Of a stretch of DNA of 64,000 bases, positions 11,901 through 23,680 are shown in pieces; positions within the stretch are counted from its first letter, which is position 1, and every line of letters begins with the position of its first letter. The translations under genes and the position numbers were made by a program. Location: assembly GCA_025766275.1 (NCBI GenBank), contig JAFKAC010000097.1, forward strand, positions 62,001 to 126,000. The letters are read 5' to 3'. The DNA is from Lactarius indigo. Its lineage: Eukaryota; Basidiomycota; Agaricomycetes; Russulales; Russulaceae. The notes beneath the pieces are model-generated. The model saw nothing but the letters and a program-made list of their open reading frames with translations. It was not told the origin of the DNA and did not search any database.

Positions 11901-12653
11901 CATCATGGGATATATTTTGCAGTCTATAGCAGCCGGCACTGAGGGCTTGAAGTCTATTGCGTGGTCCCACGGCCTAGCCGGGGGAAAGCGGTGTGAGGCC
12001 TGCTCATTAAAGAGTTTGTGGAACTGTTCATACTCTTGCAGGAGCGTCGCTGCATGTTGCTGCTGCTTTGCCAGTATGGCCAGTTCTGTGGAAGTGGTGG
12101 CGCGAGCGAAAGTTTCTTCTTCCAGTTCCCACAAGATCTCTTCCTTCTCTGTTGTGATTAATGCCCTTGTCATGGTCCGGTTTAGTAATGCTTTGTTGGT
12201 AGTGATGATTACCAGCTGCATATCCGGATGCACTGTTGTTTGTGCCCAGTTGATTGTTGGTTCAAATGCACTGAGCCATGGGTAGCCTAGTACCATGTCT
12301 TCGCTGCTGAGGTCGGTGACCAAAAAGGTCATTTGCTTCACCTGCCAACATGTTTTCACTTCTAGGTTAACATAATGAGTGATTAACCCAGCTTTATTCT
12401 CAGTATTATCAATGTTCCAGATCTTGCATGGTACCTCGAGTACCTGAGTCAGGATTCCTGCCTGTATTGCCATACTTGGTCGTATAAAGTTGTCAGTTGC
12501 CCCAGAATCAACCAGGGCATTTGCTTCAGTCATTTTGCAATTCGTGTGAATCATTACTGGAATTTGCAGAGATCGATGGCGCGTTGTCACAATTACAGAA
12601 TTACATTTGAAAGCCCTCACCCAGACTGACGGGTTCAGGCATCCTGAAAACCC
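8998..12653 (-). pseudogene. pol: Element F2 pol, decayed and 3'-truncated
   Basis: This is a chromovirus polyprotein reading down from the frameshift site at 12647-12653. Protease (ALVDSGATDNFIRP), RT and RNase H (KIKIFSNHLNLQYW) are in one open frame to about 10524. The RT active site reads YMDN instead of YMDD, which should be inactivating. From about 10524 downward integrase is broken by frameshifts: the zinc finger (HGHPG...CTECQ) near 10270-10360, the core near 9450-10200, and the chromodomain near 9180-9260. The post-chromodomain extension is cut at 8998 by LTR F1. Several Arg codons of relatives are Trp here (for example DVWSF for DVRSF), fitting C-to-T decay. Confidence 0.88.
12647..12653 (-). 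other. Gag/pol -1 frameshift heptamer GGGTTTT (F2)
   Basis: The minus strand reads GAGGGTTTTCAGGATGCCTGA, the same arrangement as in A1 and F3. It is now separated from most of gag by solo LTR G1, which inserted 11 bp upstream. Confidence 0.6.
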
Positions 12654-12664
12654 TCTTTTCCCCA

Positions 12665-13273
12665 TGATGAACAGCACACTAAGAGGACATACTCACAGAG
12701 GGACAAAGTGTTCTGTGGTGAGATATGAGGAGTGGCTGGAAGCAGAGGTGTACAGGGTGAGTTGCAGGTGAAGCAAAGAAGTCTGGCACACAGCAGTGAG
12801 AGAACTGATGTTGGTATTACAGTGGAGAGAACATACCTGGCACACAGCAGTGAGAGAACTGATGTGGACCAGGAGCGTACAAGCACTACTACTTATACTA
12901 TACAGAGGTGTGACACTAGTACAAGGGTGGTAACATAGAGTCACAGAATACAAGGAGCATTGTTCTACATACAGGACAAAAGGAGTGTATCAAAAGAGAA
13001 CAAGGTGACTAGAACAAAGAGAGTCCAGACAAAGATGATATCATAATGACATCATAATAAGGATAAGAACAAAAGTAGAACAAGGGAACGTAGTACAATG
13101 AAAAGTCCGGAAGTAGTCCATATGATGTCATTGTACAGTGATGTCATAGAAGTCCTAGATTGTATAGATCAAATTAAATCTAATCTAAAGTGGTTCTAAT
13201 TAATCTACAGCAGTCCATATCTGTAAGTCCGGTCCATTAGAGCCACTAAGTGCGCAAGGGTCACTTATCAACA
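12665..13273 (-). mobile_element. Solo LTR G1 with target duplication CCCCA
   Basis: It is 609 bp, TGATGAACAG...TTATCAACA on the plus strand, flanked by CCCCA at 12660-12664 and 13274-13278. F3 has the unoccupied site at 63905-63920. It interrupts the last gag codons of F2. A TATAAGTAG box on the minus strand suggests minus orientation. Inside it the block ggcacacagcagtgagagaa occurs twice (about 12784 and 12839). A second copy lies at 17277-17884. Confidence 0.9.
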
Positions 13274-14849
13274 CCCCACAGGTCTTGAAGAATGAGGTCC
13301 TTCACCTCATCCGTACTATTGGCTACTTGCGTGAGCCACTCCCTTGCTTGTTCTCCTGCCATTTTTGTGACGGCCACATTTATTTGTGGCATGGGTGTCG
13401 CACTTGGTGCTGGTGATGTATATCCAGGTAGCGATGGTTCATATGTCATTGGGGGTCCTTGCGCGTACCCCGTGGTCTCGGTCATTCAGCTGCTTGACAG
13501 GGCGTTGGGCTGCCATCCCCCCTGTGTTCGTGGATGCGGACAGTTTCGTGAGAGGTGACCTGGGGCATGACAATTATAACAAAGGACGTTCCTTAGGTCC
13601 CTTCTGGATCCTCCTTGTCCTCTTCCTCGAGCTCCAGGCCCTCCTCTAAGCGGGAATGGAGGTTGCGGCCATGTGTAAGGCAGTTTTCCATAGTCGATTT
13701 CTTCAGATCCTGCGAGCCATACTCGCACGTGGTCAGCAGACGTATCCATTGCCCACGGATTTGTTTGTGGCAGGTTTTGCGGAAGGGTCCATCCAGTGTT
13801 TCCACTCTGCTTCTTCAGCTGTGTTGGCGTATTTTTGTATTTGTTGAGCCTCGCCTTGAGGTGGATATAGTTTTTCTGTCGTTTGTGGTTCATTGAGGTG
13901 GTAGTGAGCCTTCCTTGCAAGCTGCTCGAAGTCATTTACGTACTTATCAATATCCTCTCCTGCCAATTTGAACCCTTTTCGGAGTATGGCTTGTGCTTGT
14001 TCTCGTTCAAGTGTGTTTTCGAACCACTGACTGAACCCGTCGGCTACGGCTTCCCATAGTTCTCTTGTATAGGGGCTTATCCCCCGCTGTATTTGTCTGT
14101 TGAGCCAGTTGAGGAACGACAAAACCCATTCACTGACTGCTCCTCCTTTGATGTAGGATAGGAACAGGAGGCTTCTTCTGTAGTTGTTGTGCATGATGGG
14201 GGCATCCAAATTCATCCCCCAATAGACATGCCACTGTTAGAAACTGGTCTACTTTGAGTCTGTCTCTGTCAAAAATGGAAGGGGGCTCACCGGTTAATTT
14301 CTCATGATGGCCCCCTCCTCCGCCACCATCACCACCGCCACCTCCGCCTCTGCCTCTGCCTCTGCCGGGCAGTCCTGCGGGTGGTCCTGGATGGGGGGGT
14401 CCGCCCCATTGTATGTCAAATGGGATTCCTCCCCCTGGTGGTGGTGGTGGGCCTCCTCCTGGTCATCCTATTCCAGGTGGCAGTTCTAACGCGAGTCATC
14501 CTCCTGACGGGGGGTCTCCCCAGTCGGATCCTATGGCTCTAAATATTGCAGCGTTGTCAGCAGTCATTCTGACACCTGTTTCAGGGTTGATTGGCATAAG
14601 GATTTCTCTTGCTTCCTGACATATTGCATGCGATTCCTCCAGCGCAACTTCCTCCATTGCCTGCATGATGGTTGCCATTAGGGCGGGTGAGCATACGTGG
14701 ATTGGTTCTGGTTCCATAATGTGAGCGGACTCAGCTCGTTCTAGAAGGTGGTCTTGTATTGCCCCCACACTGCTCTCAGTGTGTTCTGGTTGTTGTCCTT
14801 CCTCATGTTCTTCGCTTTGAGTGGTTTTGTCAGAAACTGCTTCTCCGGT

Positions 14850-15285
14850 TGTCATGAACGCCCCCATATTTTTCCTTTTCTTCGCTCTTCTTCCATTCTC
14901 CCTTTGATCCTTTTGCTTCGCTGGCATCCGCCCTGCTGGCACCCGCTTTGCTGGCATCTGCTTTGCTGGCGTCTGCTTTGCTGGCAATCGCCTTGCTGGC
15001 ATTGTACTACCTCGCTGGCGCCCCTAGACACTAGCTATATAAACCCTGTAGTACACCCTGTATGTCCTTAGCTTTGGCTTCGTCAATATACTGTCTAGTT
15101 CCCTCAGCACTTTCCTCTCTTCTCTACCACAGCCCTCTTCTCTGAAGCCTTGTTACCTTGAGCTATATCAAGGAACACTCACTGGACTTAGACGCCGTTC
15201 TGCTCAGCAGCGGGTCGACTCAGTATCCTTTGCCTAAGGCAGGACCTGTTACAGATCAGATGCACGCCCCGACAGTGGCGTGACA
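14850..15285 (+). mobile_element. Solo LTR H2 with target duplication CCGGT
   Basis: It starts TGTCATGAACG and ends GGCGTGACA, 436 bp, flanked by CCGGT at 14845-14849 and 15286-15290. It interrupts F2 gag. A TATATAAA box lies near 15033. The tail CTTTGCCTAAGGCAGGACC then TGTTACAG matches LTR H1 (25929-26663), which is in the other orientation. Confidence 0.88.
14915..15004 (+). repeat. Short tandem repeat inside LTR H2
   Basis: About six imperfect copies of a 15-bp unit (consensus around TTTGCTGGCATCTGC). On the minus strand it reads as a Pro-Ala-Lys repeat. LTR H1 lacks this block. Confidence 0.75.
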
Positions 15286-15638
15286 CCGGTGGTGTGTTCT
15301 CTTACTTGCCCATCGATGGGACCCCAATCCGTGCGACTGTTAAGTTCTTGCATGTCAATGTCACAATGGTACCTCGGTCCTGCTGGTCGTATTACGTCCC
15401 AGTGAGAGTCTATCGGGTTCCACGTAACCTCTGTCCAGCACAAGTGGTCGAAATTGAACTCAACTGGTTGGAACCTTGTAGGTCCGTTGAACTCGACAAA
15501 GTACCCTGTTTCTTCTTGTCTCTCTCTCCAACTGGGCACTCCTAGGAAGTGCGTTGGTACGTTGCAATCTCCCCTTTGGGTTAGCGTATAGGGATGGAAA
15601 CTCATCCACTGGTCTCTTGTTGTTATGGCCACGGTGTA

Positions 15639-15649
15639 ATCTTGGTCTT
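15639..15649 (-). other. Predicted self-primer binding site of F2
   Basis: The minus-strand leader has AAGACCAAGAT two bases from the LTR edge, exactly complementary to the LTR motif at 15866-15876. Same arrangement as F1. Confidence 0.65.
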
Positions 15650-15651
15650 AA

Positions 15652-16167
15652 TGTAACATCGTCACGACATTAGCTCAACTTGAGCTTGTAAAGGTGGTAA
15701 CTGACTAGTGAATTGGCACAATGACTTGGAGGTCCATGTTCTTGTCTTAGTGAATGTGCAAAGGCACACCGACAAGTCATTGATAAATCTAAGGTCTTCT
15801 CTAAAGACGACAGGGATAAGAGGCGAGAGAGAGAGAAGATGTGAGGCAAGAAGTGACGATTCAAGAAGACCAAGATGGCGTATCTTGGTCTTCACCAACT
15901 ATCTTAAATACAAGTCAAGCAGGCTTTCAAGCGCTGCTATGAGTCACAGTAGGTAGCATCCAACGTATCGCAGAAACAACTCGAACCCTAATACTACTAG
16001 TACCTGTACTTGTAGTGAGTCATCGTATCACCGCATCAGTCAGCTATCGTGCACAATCCCCTATTGTACTACATTGTAAAGGCCTAAGGCTGTGAGTCCA
16101 TGACTAATCTACCTTACTGCCATAGTCACAACCGGTACAGTAAGGGTCCACAAGTCAAAGTGTAACA
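15652..16167 (-). mobile_element. 5' LTR of element F2 (LTR family F)
   Basis: 516 bp, TGTAACATCG...AGTGTAACA. It carries the same hairpin as F1 and TATA-like sequence near 15905. It is followed directly by the F2 leader and gag. The F2 3' LTR is not in the window, so a target duplication cannot be tested. Confidence 0.88.
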
Positions 16168-17276
16168 ATTCATGTCTGTGAAGTATTTGGGAAAAATGTT
16201 GTCTCCAAGGAGCATCTTCACAGAATCTAACAAGGGTAGCGTTATCATCTGAAATTGACTCATGGTCAGTAGGATTGTATCAGATCACGCTGCAAGACTG
16301 ACGTCGTGCTTAGGGGAACACTGGAGGTGCAGCTTTCGCTCAAGTTGCAGAACAAAATCTGGTAGTGCTTCATCTATTGGCAATTCACTGATATTAAAGC
16401 TAATTAAAGCTTAAAGAGACAGGTGCATACATATTCACACTAAATACAACTGTTTGTCCATGCCCCTTGGTCCGTCTGATTGCCGCACGGAGTTCACCAG
16501 GAACTTGGACACACCAGCTCTCTGCCAGACTGTGTGGACGACTATGGCAATTGCTGCGTTACAGGTGACGATGTAATATCTTACTGACAATATGAAAGGG
16601 CAGGTCGTGTGGTGAGTTGCAGACAAGAGTATAGTGCAGAGTTGAAGGGAGAGGTTGTGATGGTGATGTCAAAATTAGAGAGTTCCGATGTCACAAATTT
16701 ACATGTTAACAGGAAAGTCGGTCACTGCACTATCCAATCACAAGTTTCAATGCATTCATTGGAATATTGGTCTGGAGCCGTAAAAAAGAAGGAAAGTAGC
16801 TCAGTGAGAGGCACTGAGGCACAGTCAAAGGTGCAGGTGGTATTGTGACCAGGTAAAGACGATAGTCTAGGAAGCAGCAGGTTAGGCCAGCACTGGCATG
16901 GCCAGCAGTTTGCAAGCCTGAGGTTAAGGAGGCAACGAGCGCAGCGGCCTACTCTCACGCATTCTGTACTTAGGCTGCAGAACTAGTACCTCATTTCAAA
17001 CGATTCTCTCACCAACCACCCACTCCTCCCACTCGCCCCTACTGGCTCCTTTTTCTAGGAGTAAACTGGAACGCTGGAGCTCATGACTACATTCACAGTA
17101 TGTACATGCCTACATGCGTATGTGCTTACATAGAAAATACATACTTGTAGGCAGTTGGAGCTATCGTGGCAACTAAGACTAGGAGAACCATCATGAATGG
17201 AAGCCCATGCCCCGGTGCACACATCCTACATTCTCCTGCCACGGAGACTTCCAGACCCAGCTGAATGCACTTGCGG
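16168..17276. other. No gene recognised
   Basis: About 1.1 kb between LTR F2 and LTR G2. Only short open frames occur on either strand, none with recognisable motifs. I see no RNA gene, tandem repeat or LTR end. Confidence 0.5.
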
Positions 17277-17884
17277 TGATGAACAGCATACATAAAGACC
17301 ATACTCACAGTGGACAAGAGGACTGTGGTGAGATATGGAAGGTAGCTGGAAGCAGAGGTGTAACAGGGGATGTTGCAAGTAAAGCAGGGAGTCTGGCACA
17401 CAACAGAGTGAGAACTGATAATAGTATTACAGGAGAGGGACTTTACCTGGCACACAACAGAGTGAGAACTGATGTGGACCAGGGCGTACAGAGTACTCTA
17501 CTTATACTATACAGAGGTGTGACACTAGTACAAGGATAGTAACATAGAGTCACGGAATACAAGGAGCGTTGTTCTACATACAGGACAAAAGGAATGTGCC
17601 AAAGGAGAACAAGGCGACCAGAACAAAGAAAGTCCAGACAAGTATGATATCATAGTGACATCACAATAAAGATAACGCCGCAAAGAGAACAAAGGAAGGA
17701 GTACTATGAAATGTCCAGAGTGTTCTACATGATGTCATTGTACATGATGTCATAGATAAGCTAAGAAGTCCGAGATTGTACAGATCATATAATCTAATCT
17801 ACAGGTCCAATATATCTTATCTAAAGCAGTCCATATCTGCAAGTCCTTTAGAGCCGCTAAGTGCGCGCGGGCCACTTATCAACA
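17277..17884 (-). mobile_element. LTR G2
   Basis: 608 bp, TGATGAACAG...TTATCAACA, closely matching LTR G1 along its length, including the repeated ggcacacaacagagtgagaa block. Flanks (tgcgg and ggact) do not match, so either one side was rearranged or this LTR belongs to a larger, partly deleted element. Confidence 0.82.
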
Positions 17885-18770
17885 GGACTTTGTCTGTGCA
17901 TTCCTGGATTTCAAAGGTGTTTAGGAACAAGTCCTCCCCTTTCTCCAAGTCAAAGATGACTTGTCTAGATTTTTTGTCCCTGCTCCTATCAACACCAGCA
18001 AGGATGTGTTGCAGGGAGTGGCCACCAATTGTATGTGCTGGGGGGGTGGGGGCTGGGGTTCATTCTGCATTGAGCTGTGTGTTGGTGAGAGCTTCCTTGT
18101 AGGAGCGAGCAGTGCTGGCCACCTGGGAGGTAGCTGCTGTGGCTTCCATAATGCTCTTTGCCATGTTGGAGGCCACCTTGTCAAGGGAGGCCACAGTCTC
18201 CCCTAGATCATTGATGGCTTTTTGTAGAGTGATGTGGTTAGCCAGGGAACTTTGGACTATATCACTCATCTCTCCCATCACTTTTTGTAGTGAGGTCTCT
18301 ACCCATTTGCTTACTTTCTGAGCAAGGGCGTCCACTACTGGGGGAGTGTGTTGCACTGCTGCATTGTTTTTGTGCATGAGCACTGCCAGTGCCTGGAGGG
18401 AGCTGGTCATTCCCTTGGGAGCAGAGGCACTGTATTTCTTAATGATTAGTCTGAGGGTACAGAGGAGAGTGGAGGGCATAATGGGGTTCTCTTCTATATA
18501 ACAGTCCTCATCCTTCAGTACTTTTTGGCTTCTGCTGAGGTGTTGAGGGTTTTGGGCTTCATCTGTTCCATCCTTTTGTTGTGATGGGGGTGCTAGGCCA
18601 GGTGTTAGCTTTGGTAGCTGATCTGGTGGTTCTGAGGGGAGGGGCTGGAGAGGTGTGTCCTGAGGGGTCTGGGTTGGTATTTCCTTTTGGGGTCATACTG
18701 TCCATTGGAGCATGTTGCTTCTGTTGAAGCTTATCTTTTTGGGGTTGTGAGGAGGAATCTAATAATGCTA
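17885..18770 (-). pseudogene. LINE ORF1-like (gag-like) remnant
   Basis: The minus strand carries an open stretch from about 18479 to 18060 starting MPSTLLCTLRLIIKKY. It is rich in alanine, serine and heptad-like spacing (LQKAINDLGETVASLDKVA), ending in KEALTNTQLNAE and a Pro/Gln stretch. A frame change is then needed to read HILAGVDRSRDKKSRQVIF and DLEKGEDLFLNTFEIQE down to the LTR G2 edge. Upstream (18480-18770) a Pro/Thr-rich reading continues in other frames. A coiled coil followed by an RQVxxD-type segment reminds me of ORF1 proteins of Tad-like LINEs in Agaricomycetes; this is recognition from memory, not a search. It is broken and truncated by LTR G2. Confidence 0.4.
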
Positions 18771-19411
18771 ATGTGTGTGTATGTGGGATGTGTGGATGTG
18801 TATATTCCTTTCTGCGGTGTATTGTGCTACCTCTACCCTTAAGTCAGTGTGATGTGGCTTAGGTGGTGGTGGTTGCCAAGAAAGGAAATCTGGCCAAGGA
18901 GATAGTATGCAGAAGCTGACTGCATCAAGATCCTTAAGAACCACCTTCACATCAGCAACACAACAGCCGCTTAAATTTTCACTTATTTGAGTAATAATCC
19001 AATTAAGTGTCCCTAAATGGGTTTAAGCGTACATTAATCCAATTTCAGGTCAGATGCTGTTTAAGTGCCGTTAAGCAAACAAGTAGATTCATTTTCTTAA
19101 ATTAGGCTTATTTTTCAGATTATATTTCTGCTTACTGAATAATAATATAGCTTATTGTTCAACCACCAATTAAGTCTGAAATTAATCCATTGATTCAGAA
19201 AGCGGGTTTTTGATTAAGTGAACTAAGAAAGATGATGTGATCAACAAATCTGGTTGGTAGAATGTATATACATTTGTGAAATTTCACGACACAAACAAAC
19301 ACTCTAATCAATATAAACATGATAACTACAGCCTTCCGTTTTATCCACGGCTTCAATATATACTATTAGAACTGATTGGCAAAGTAATAAACAAATGTCA
19401 GGGACCCACCA
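18771..19411. other. AT-rich spacer, no gene recognised
   Basis: Starts with a short TG-rich run (18772-18810) and then AT-rich sequence with no open frame of note. It lies between the LINE-like remnant and the 3' end of the transposon-associated gene. Confidence 0.5.
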
Positions 19412-20706
19412 TTAGTGGAATGACAGAGTGGCATGTTCACCAAATAGCTGCTCGTCTGGCAGCATTGTTGCCTTTGAGGACCTTGCTTTTTGGTTTGTTG
19501 CAACCAGCTGCGCCTCATAAAGAATTGTTTCCATCGCATTACGGGGAACTTGGTCCAATAATAACATGAATTCGCAAGTTGCTCCACCCCAAAGTGTGTC
19601 CGAGAAAGGTTGAGGTGGGTCATTGGGCTGCTCAACCTTCCAAATGGCAGTCTTTGTTGCCTTGCGCTTGCGTTTGGTGCCTGTGCTCACCTTGTCCTCA
19701 ATGACAAGCTTGATGTCGATCTTGCCATTCACAAGCAAGGTAAGCATGCATTCAAGCTGCCAAGGTCTAAGCAAATGAAACTTGAGAAGGGAAACACTCA
19801 CTGCAGCGGCAGCAAGGGCCATGGCCCCAACATATCCTTGTGTTTCAGAGTCCAGCTCTTGGACAACAATGCAAGACGTGGTTGTGTTGAATTATGATGC
19901 AAAAACCTGCAAAAAAAGGGGGCCACGCCACATACCTGTCCACTCCTACAGAACGTTAGAAATGTGTGTGTGAATCAAGGGAAGTGAAGCAAAAAAAAAC
20001 ACACATCATGGTTATCAGAGAAAGAGTCAGAAAATAAGAAGCGGTAGTGCCACATCATATCCTGTGCAAATGCCACACGAGCATCATACTGGAAGTAGTG
20101 ATCATTGCTTGAGAAGAATGAAATAATTGACAAGGTTGCAGCTGATGTGAAGCTGTTGTGCCACTCAGAAATTTGTTGGTTGATCTGAGTTGTGTTGTCA
20201 GTACTTTATAGAAAAATATGAGAGATTCTCACCAGGCTAACAGTCGTAGGGATCTCAAACAGCATGTTGGTATATACATGGCGCCAGATAACTGCCAGTG
20301 CCTTGACTAAATCGTGCTCATCAATGTTAAAGGGATCATGTACTTTCCCCCCAGCCCAGTGCCAAATTGTCGGGACAACATCACGGCGGAAAGCTGGGTG
20401 TGCACCCAGGGGAAGATCCTTGTTTGTGGCTTTCTTGCTGGGTTTGCTCTTTACAATGTGAGGTGCACTTGAGCGACCAAGTGCGGTCGGCCAATGCTCT
20501 GCCCTTGTCTGTACATGATCTTTCTTGCCGATGGCCCAGGCCATGGCTCCCGTCTAAGAAGAAAAAAAGATTAACGCACGAGTAACAGCACGGTGAGGGA
20601 TACTACCAAGGAATCGGTGTCTGTGGACATGAGTGATGGAGGCACCAATAGTCTGAACTGTGTGTCCTCTGGGGTATCCAGTATGTAATGTCCCTGGTTC
20701 ATATCG

Positions 20707-20730
20707 CTGTTGTTGTTGTTGTTGTTGTTA
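20707..20730 (+). repeat. (GTT)n microsatellite
   Basis: Seven near-perfect triplets. On the minus strand they encode a run of asparagines in the transposon-associated gene. Confidence 0.85.
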
Positions 20731-20819
20731 TAGTAACCGTGGGAGGGCGGCGGGTCTACCATGTCCACATCAGTGTCATCCTGTGAAGTGTTAGTTTTGG
20801 AGTTGATGTGTGAGACAGT

Positions 20820-21584
20820 TGTAGCAGTATGACTTATCGCGACAACTAGACCAAGGAAAGTATAAGTGAACTGAACAGGTGCACACCCAAGCCTAGTGCG
20901 GAGACAAGTCACGTGCCGAACGTACAGTCACTGCGGAGAATATGCACACGTGAGACCTTTATACAAGGTCAAAGGCAAGGTGATCACGCAGTGGCACGCT
21001 GAGTGGAGAACCAAGAGGACAAGTTAACATTGGAGAAGTAAGGGAAGTACAAGAGAATACGCACCTGAGTGGAGAACCAAGAGGACAAGTTGGTTCCACT
21101 CAGGACGCTACATGAGGGTTTATATACTGTGCTGCGGCTGAGTTCGAATTACTATAGAACCTTATTACTAAAGGTACATGTAATAGTAATGAGTCAGACG
21201 CTGACGCGTCGTGTCTAATAATAGCGTTATCTATTGTGCTGACTGATGCACAGTCATTAATGCTGACAGAACAATGACGTGTCCTTATCTATGAGTCACA
21301 ACCCTATGACAATGTAGTCTAGAACTATCTAGAATGTTCCCTGCTTATCATCCAATGAGAAACTATAGTACTAATGAGGAAGGTGACCTAAAGAGGTAAC
21401 ATCCGATAAGGAAGTTACTATCCCCGTGCTTATAGGTGCACATGTTGGCATCACATGACTAACCATCTTATCATATCTAATGATAAGGACTTGGATGTTT
21501 GACACAACGTTGGAGACTCGTATCTTTACCAAATAAATCCGTAAAAATACAGAAAAATAAGGCAAAAATAGAGCGTCCGTGACA
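20820..21584 (-). mobile_element. Solo LTR E inside an intron, target duplication ACAGT
   Basis: 765 bp, TGTAGCAGTAT...CCGTGACA on the plus strand, flanked by ACAGT at 20815-20819 and 21585-21589. On the minus strand a TATAAAGG box lies near 20960. Removing the LTR and one duplication copy leaves a 48-bp intron with donor GTGAGT (21598), a CTAAC branch site and acceptor CACAG (20781), which confirms both boundaries. Part of a second copy is at 56604-56766. Confidence 0.85.
21000..21106 (+). repeat. Direct and inverted repeats within LTR E
   Basis: The block GAGTGGAGAACCAAGAGGAC occurs at about 21001 and 21067. The second copy is also flanked by CCTGAGTGGA and TCCACTCAGG, an 11-bp stem with a short loop. 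Confidence 0.7.
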
Positions 21585-23159
21585 ACAGTGAGACTCACAA
21601 TGCCATGAGTTTTGTTGAGTGATGGGAATGCAGACAAATTTTCAGTGGCTTTATTCGAGGTGAATGAACTGTTTGAACCTGGCAAGTCTCTCTGGCTTGA
21701 GAAGACTTCAATGATGTCCTGGAAGTTTGAAGCATGAATGATGCACCACATAAAGTGAGAATTTTCACTCACCGCTGATGGGAATTGCTCACTGTGCTTA
21801 GGGAGGTTTGCCAGGGCATCATGATACTCACCTTCGTTTGGTTCAGAGGATAGGTGGTACCTGAGTCTGTTGCTAGAGGAAAATGTGGGCCTGGTCTGAC
21901 ATCCCAAGGACGTAGTGAAGCTGGTATTTGCGATCAACCCACAGCTTTGGGAACTGCCCGAACCCCCCCAAGTTTGTCATGGCTGACTGCCAGTGGGGGG
22001 GTGGATCATGGACATCCACAATTGGACCTTCCTCACATTGTGAGGACCAGAAATACCGTCCTTCTCATTCAAGTTGGAGAGGCTGTCAGATAAAAAACCC
22101 TAGGTGCAGTCCCAGTGAAAGAGTGTCGTTTCGGTGAGTTGAAGCATGGGGAGACAAAAAAAAAAAACACCAATGTGTTTGGCTTTCAGGGATAATGTGG
22201 TGTGGGCAAGTCGAGAACTGACTCGTCGTCCTCATTGCCTGCATCTGATTGACCTTGTGTTTTTTCAGCCTCCACCTCATTGTGATACATGGCTCTCTCA
22301 GCCCTCGTCTTCTTGACCTTTCCTCGCTTTTCTTCTTCCCTATCAATGTTACTGCCCATATTCACTGGGTGAAAGGTGTTAGGGCTGCCATATTTCAGTC
22401 AGGTATGTCACACAAATAATCACCTGCGTCGTTGCTACCAGCCGCCTTGTCCTTGATTACTGGTGGTCCATTTTTCTCGGCTCCTGGTTGTCATGATTAG
22501 CACAGTATGTCTTTGACTTGTCAACCGTATGTGTATATGCTTACCTGTCCCCATTCTAGTGGCCACAGCCACCTTTGATCCTGTTTCCAATCTTTTCCAT
22601 TTGTTCATTGCTCGTGGTCCAGGCCCTGGTCCCATCAAGGTGTTCAGTGTTTGCCTATCATGTTCCTCTACCTCAGCAAGTCGACAGATCCCAGCTTTTT
22701 GAGTTTCTTCTCTGGCTTGCTTTTCTTCCACTGTCTTTTCTTCATTGGCCTTCTTCTGTCCATGGGTGCATCTCTGCAGGCTCAAATCTACCACCCCAGG
22801 GTGCTTATTCTTGTTTGAAGGGCGAGTATTCAGGTGACTCATGTAGACAAGCTGGGGGACGTGCAAGGGGGACACAAGACTCCAAGGGAAAAAAGACAAC
22901 TTGAAAGAGGAAGAAGGCAACATAGGTTGTTTACTGTTGTGAGTTGGTTGAGTGAAAATCAACAAAAATACACTAAAATTTGGGCTCCATACAGCGGCAC
23001 CCCCTGATACTAGACCCATTTCGTGCCATCGTTATATTCAAACCGCAAGTTGAAATTGTTGTCTCAACGTGCCTTCACTCAATGTATCCCTGCTCCCCCC
23101 CTGGCTGCAGTAGGGTCTTGATGAACAAATCCGGATTAACCCAGCACTATCACTCCAAA

Positions 23160-23680
23160 TGTAACATCGTCACAATGTTAGCTTGACTTGAGCGTGGTGA
23201 AGTGGCAACCAACTTAGCAAATCTGACATGACTGCACAGAGGCACGTGCTCCTAACCCGGTGAATGCTCGAAGGCACATGGTTAGAATCTTCGATATGTT
23301 GATAACTCAAGATGGAAGACGATAAGACAGAGAGAGAGAAAGAGAGAAGAGAAGAGAAAGCAAGTGATGATTCAAGAAGACCAAGATGGCATATCCTGGT
23401 CTTCACCAACTATCTTAAATACATTTCGAGCAGGCTTTCAAGCGCTGCTATGAGTCACAGTAATGTAGCGTCCAACGTATCGCAGAAACAGTGCGAACCC
23501 TAATACTACTAGTACCTGTACTAGTATTGAGTCATGTTGTAACACCACAATTGCCTATCACACTATCACATCTCCATCGCAAAAGCCTAAGGCTGCGAGT
23601 CCATGACTAATCTACCTTACTGCTGTAGTCACAACCAGTACAGTAAGGGTTCACAAGTAGAGACGAGTCGAAATGTAACA
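23160..23680 (-). mobile_element. Solo LTR F with target duplication CCAAA
   Basis: 521 bp, TGTAACATCG...GAAATGTAACA, flanked by CCAAA at 23155-23159 and 23681-23685. It cuts the zinc finger of the Plavaka transposase between its histidines. It retains the AAGACCAAGAT hairpin near 23377-23403. Confidence 0.93.

Larger units (their letters stand above)
13279..15605 (-). pseudogene. gag: Element F2 gag, interrupted by LTR H2 and frameshifts
   Basis: It starts at ATG 15603-15605 (MSFHPYTLTQRGD), 46 bp inside the 5' LTR. The first part runs to LTR H2; after it the frame resumes as EAVSDKTTQSEEHEE..., with HIMEPEPIHVCSPALMAT and AMEEVALEESH. A glycine/arginine-rich linker follows (14290-14480), then capsid sequence (YIKGGAVSEWVLSFLNWLN, near 14130), the knuckle CYNCHAPGHLSRNC (near 13560) and a tail ending QDLWG. 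Stops and frameshifts occur near 14496, 14220, 13860 and 13490. Compared with A1, about 50 codons are missing after HYHLNEPQT. Confidence 0.85.
19412..22842 (-). pseudogene. Multi-exon transposon-associated hypothetical gene, split by solo LTR E
   Basis: I choose ATG 22840-22842 (MSHLNTRPSNKNKHPG). Exon 1 is 22545-22842. Intron 22484-22544 (GTAAGC...CCAG) leads to exon 2 (22424-22483), then intron 22365-22423 and exon 3 (GSNIDREEEKRGKVKKTRAE). These join in frame and form a lysine/glutamate-rich coiled coil. Exon 3 meets a TGA near 22178. Later parts include GGFGQFPKLWVDRKYQLHY (about 21920-21975), the intron holding LTR E (20781-21598), an Asn homopolymer, HPAFRRDVVPTIWHWAGGKV then HDPFNIDEHDLVKALAVIWR (20250-20400), another intron near 20190-20235, and FAQDMMWHYRFLF. 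The layout matches a family I know from Agaricomycete genomes near DNA transposons; its function is unknown to me. Stops suggest decay. Confidence 0.5.

Noticed and set aside
17277..17884. Calling LTR G2 a solo LTR with a target duplication
   Set aside because: Flanks tgcgg and ggact do not match.
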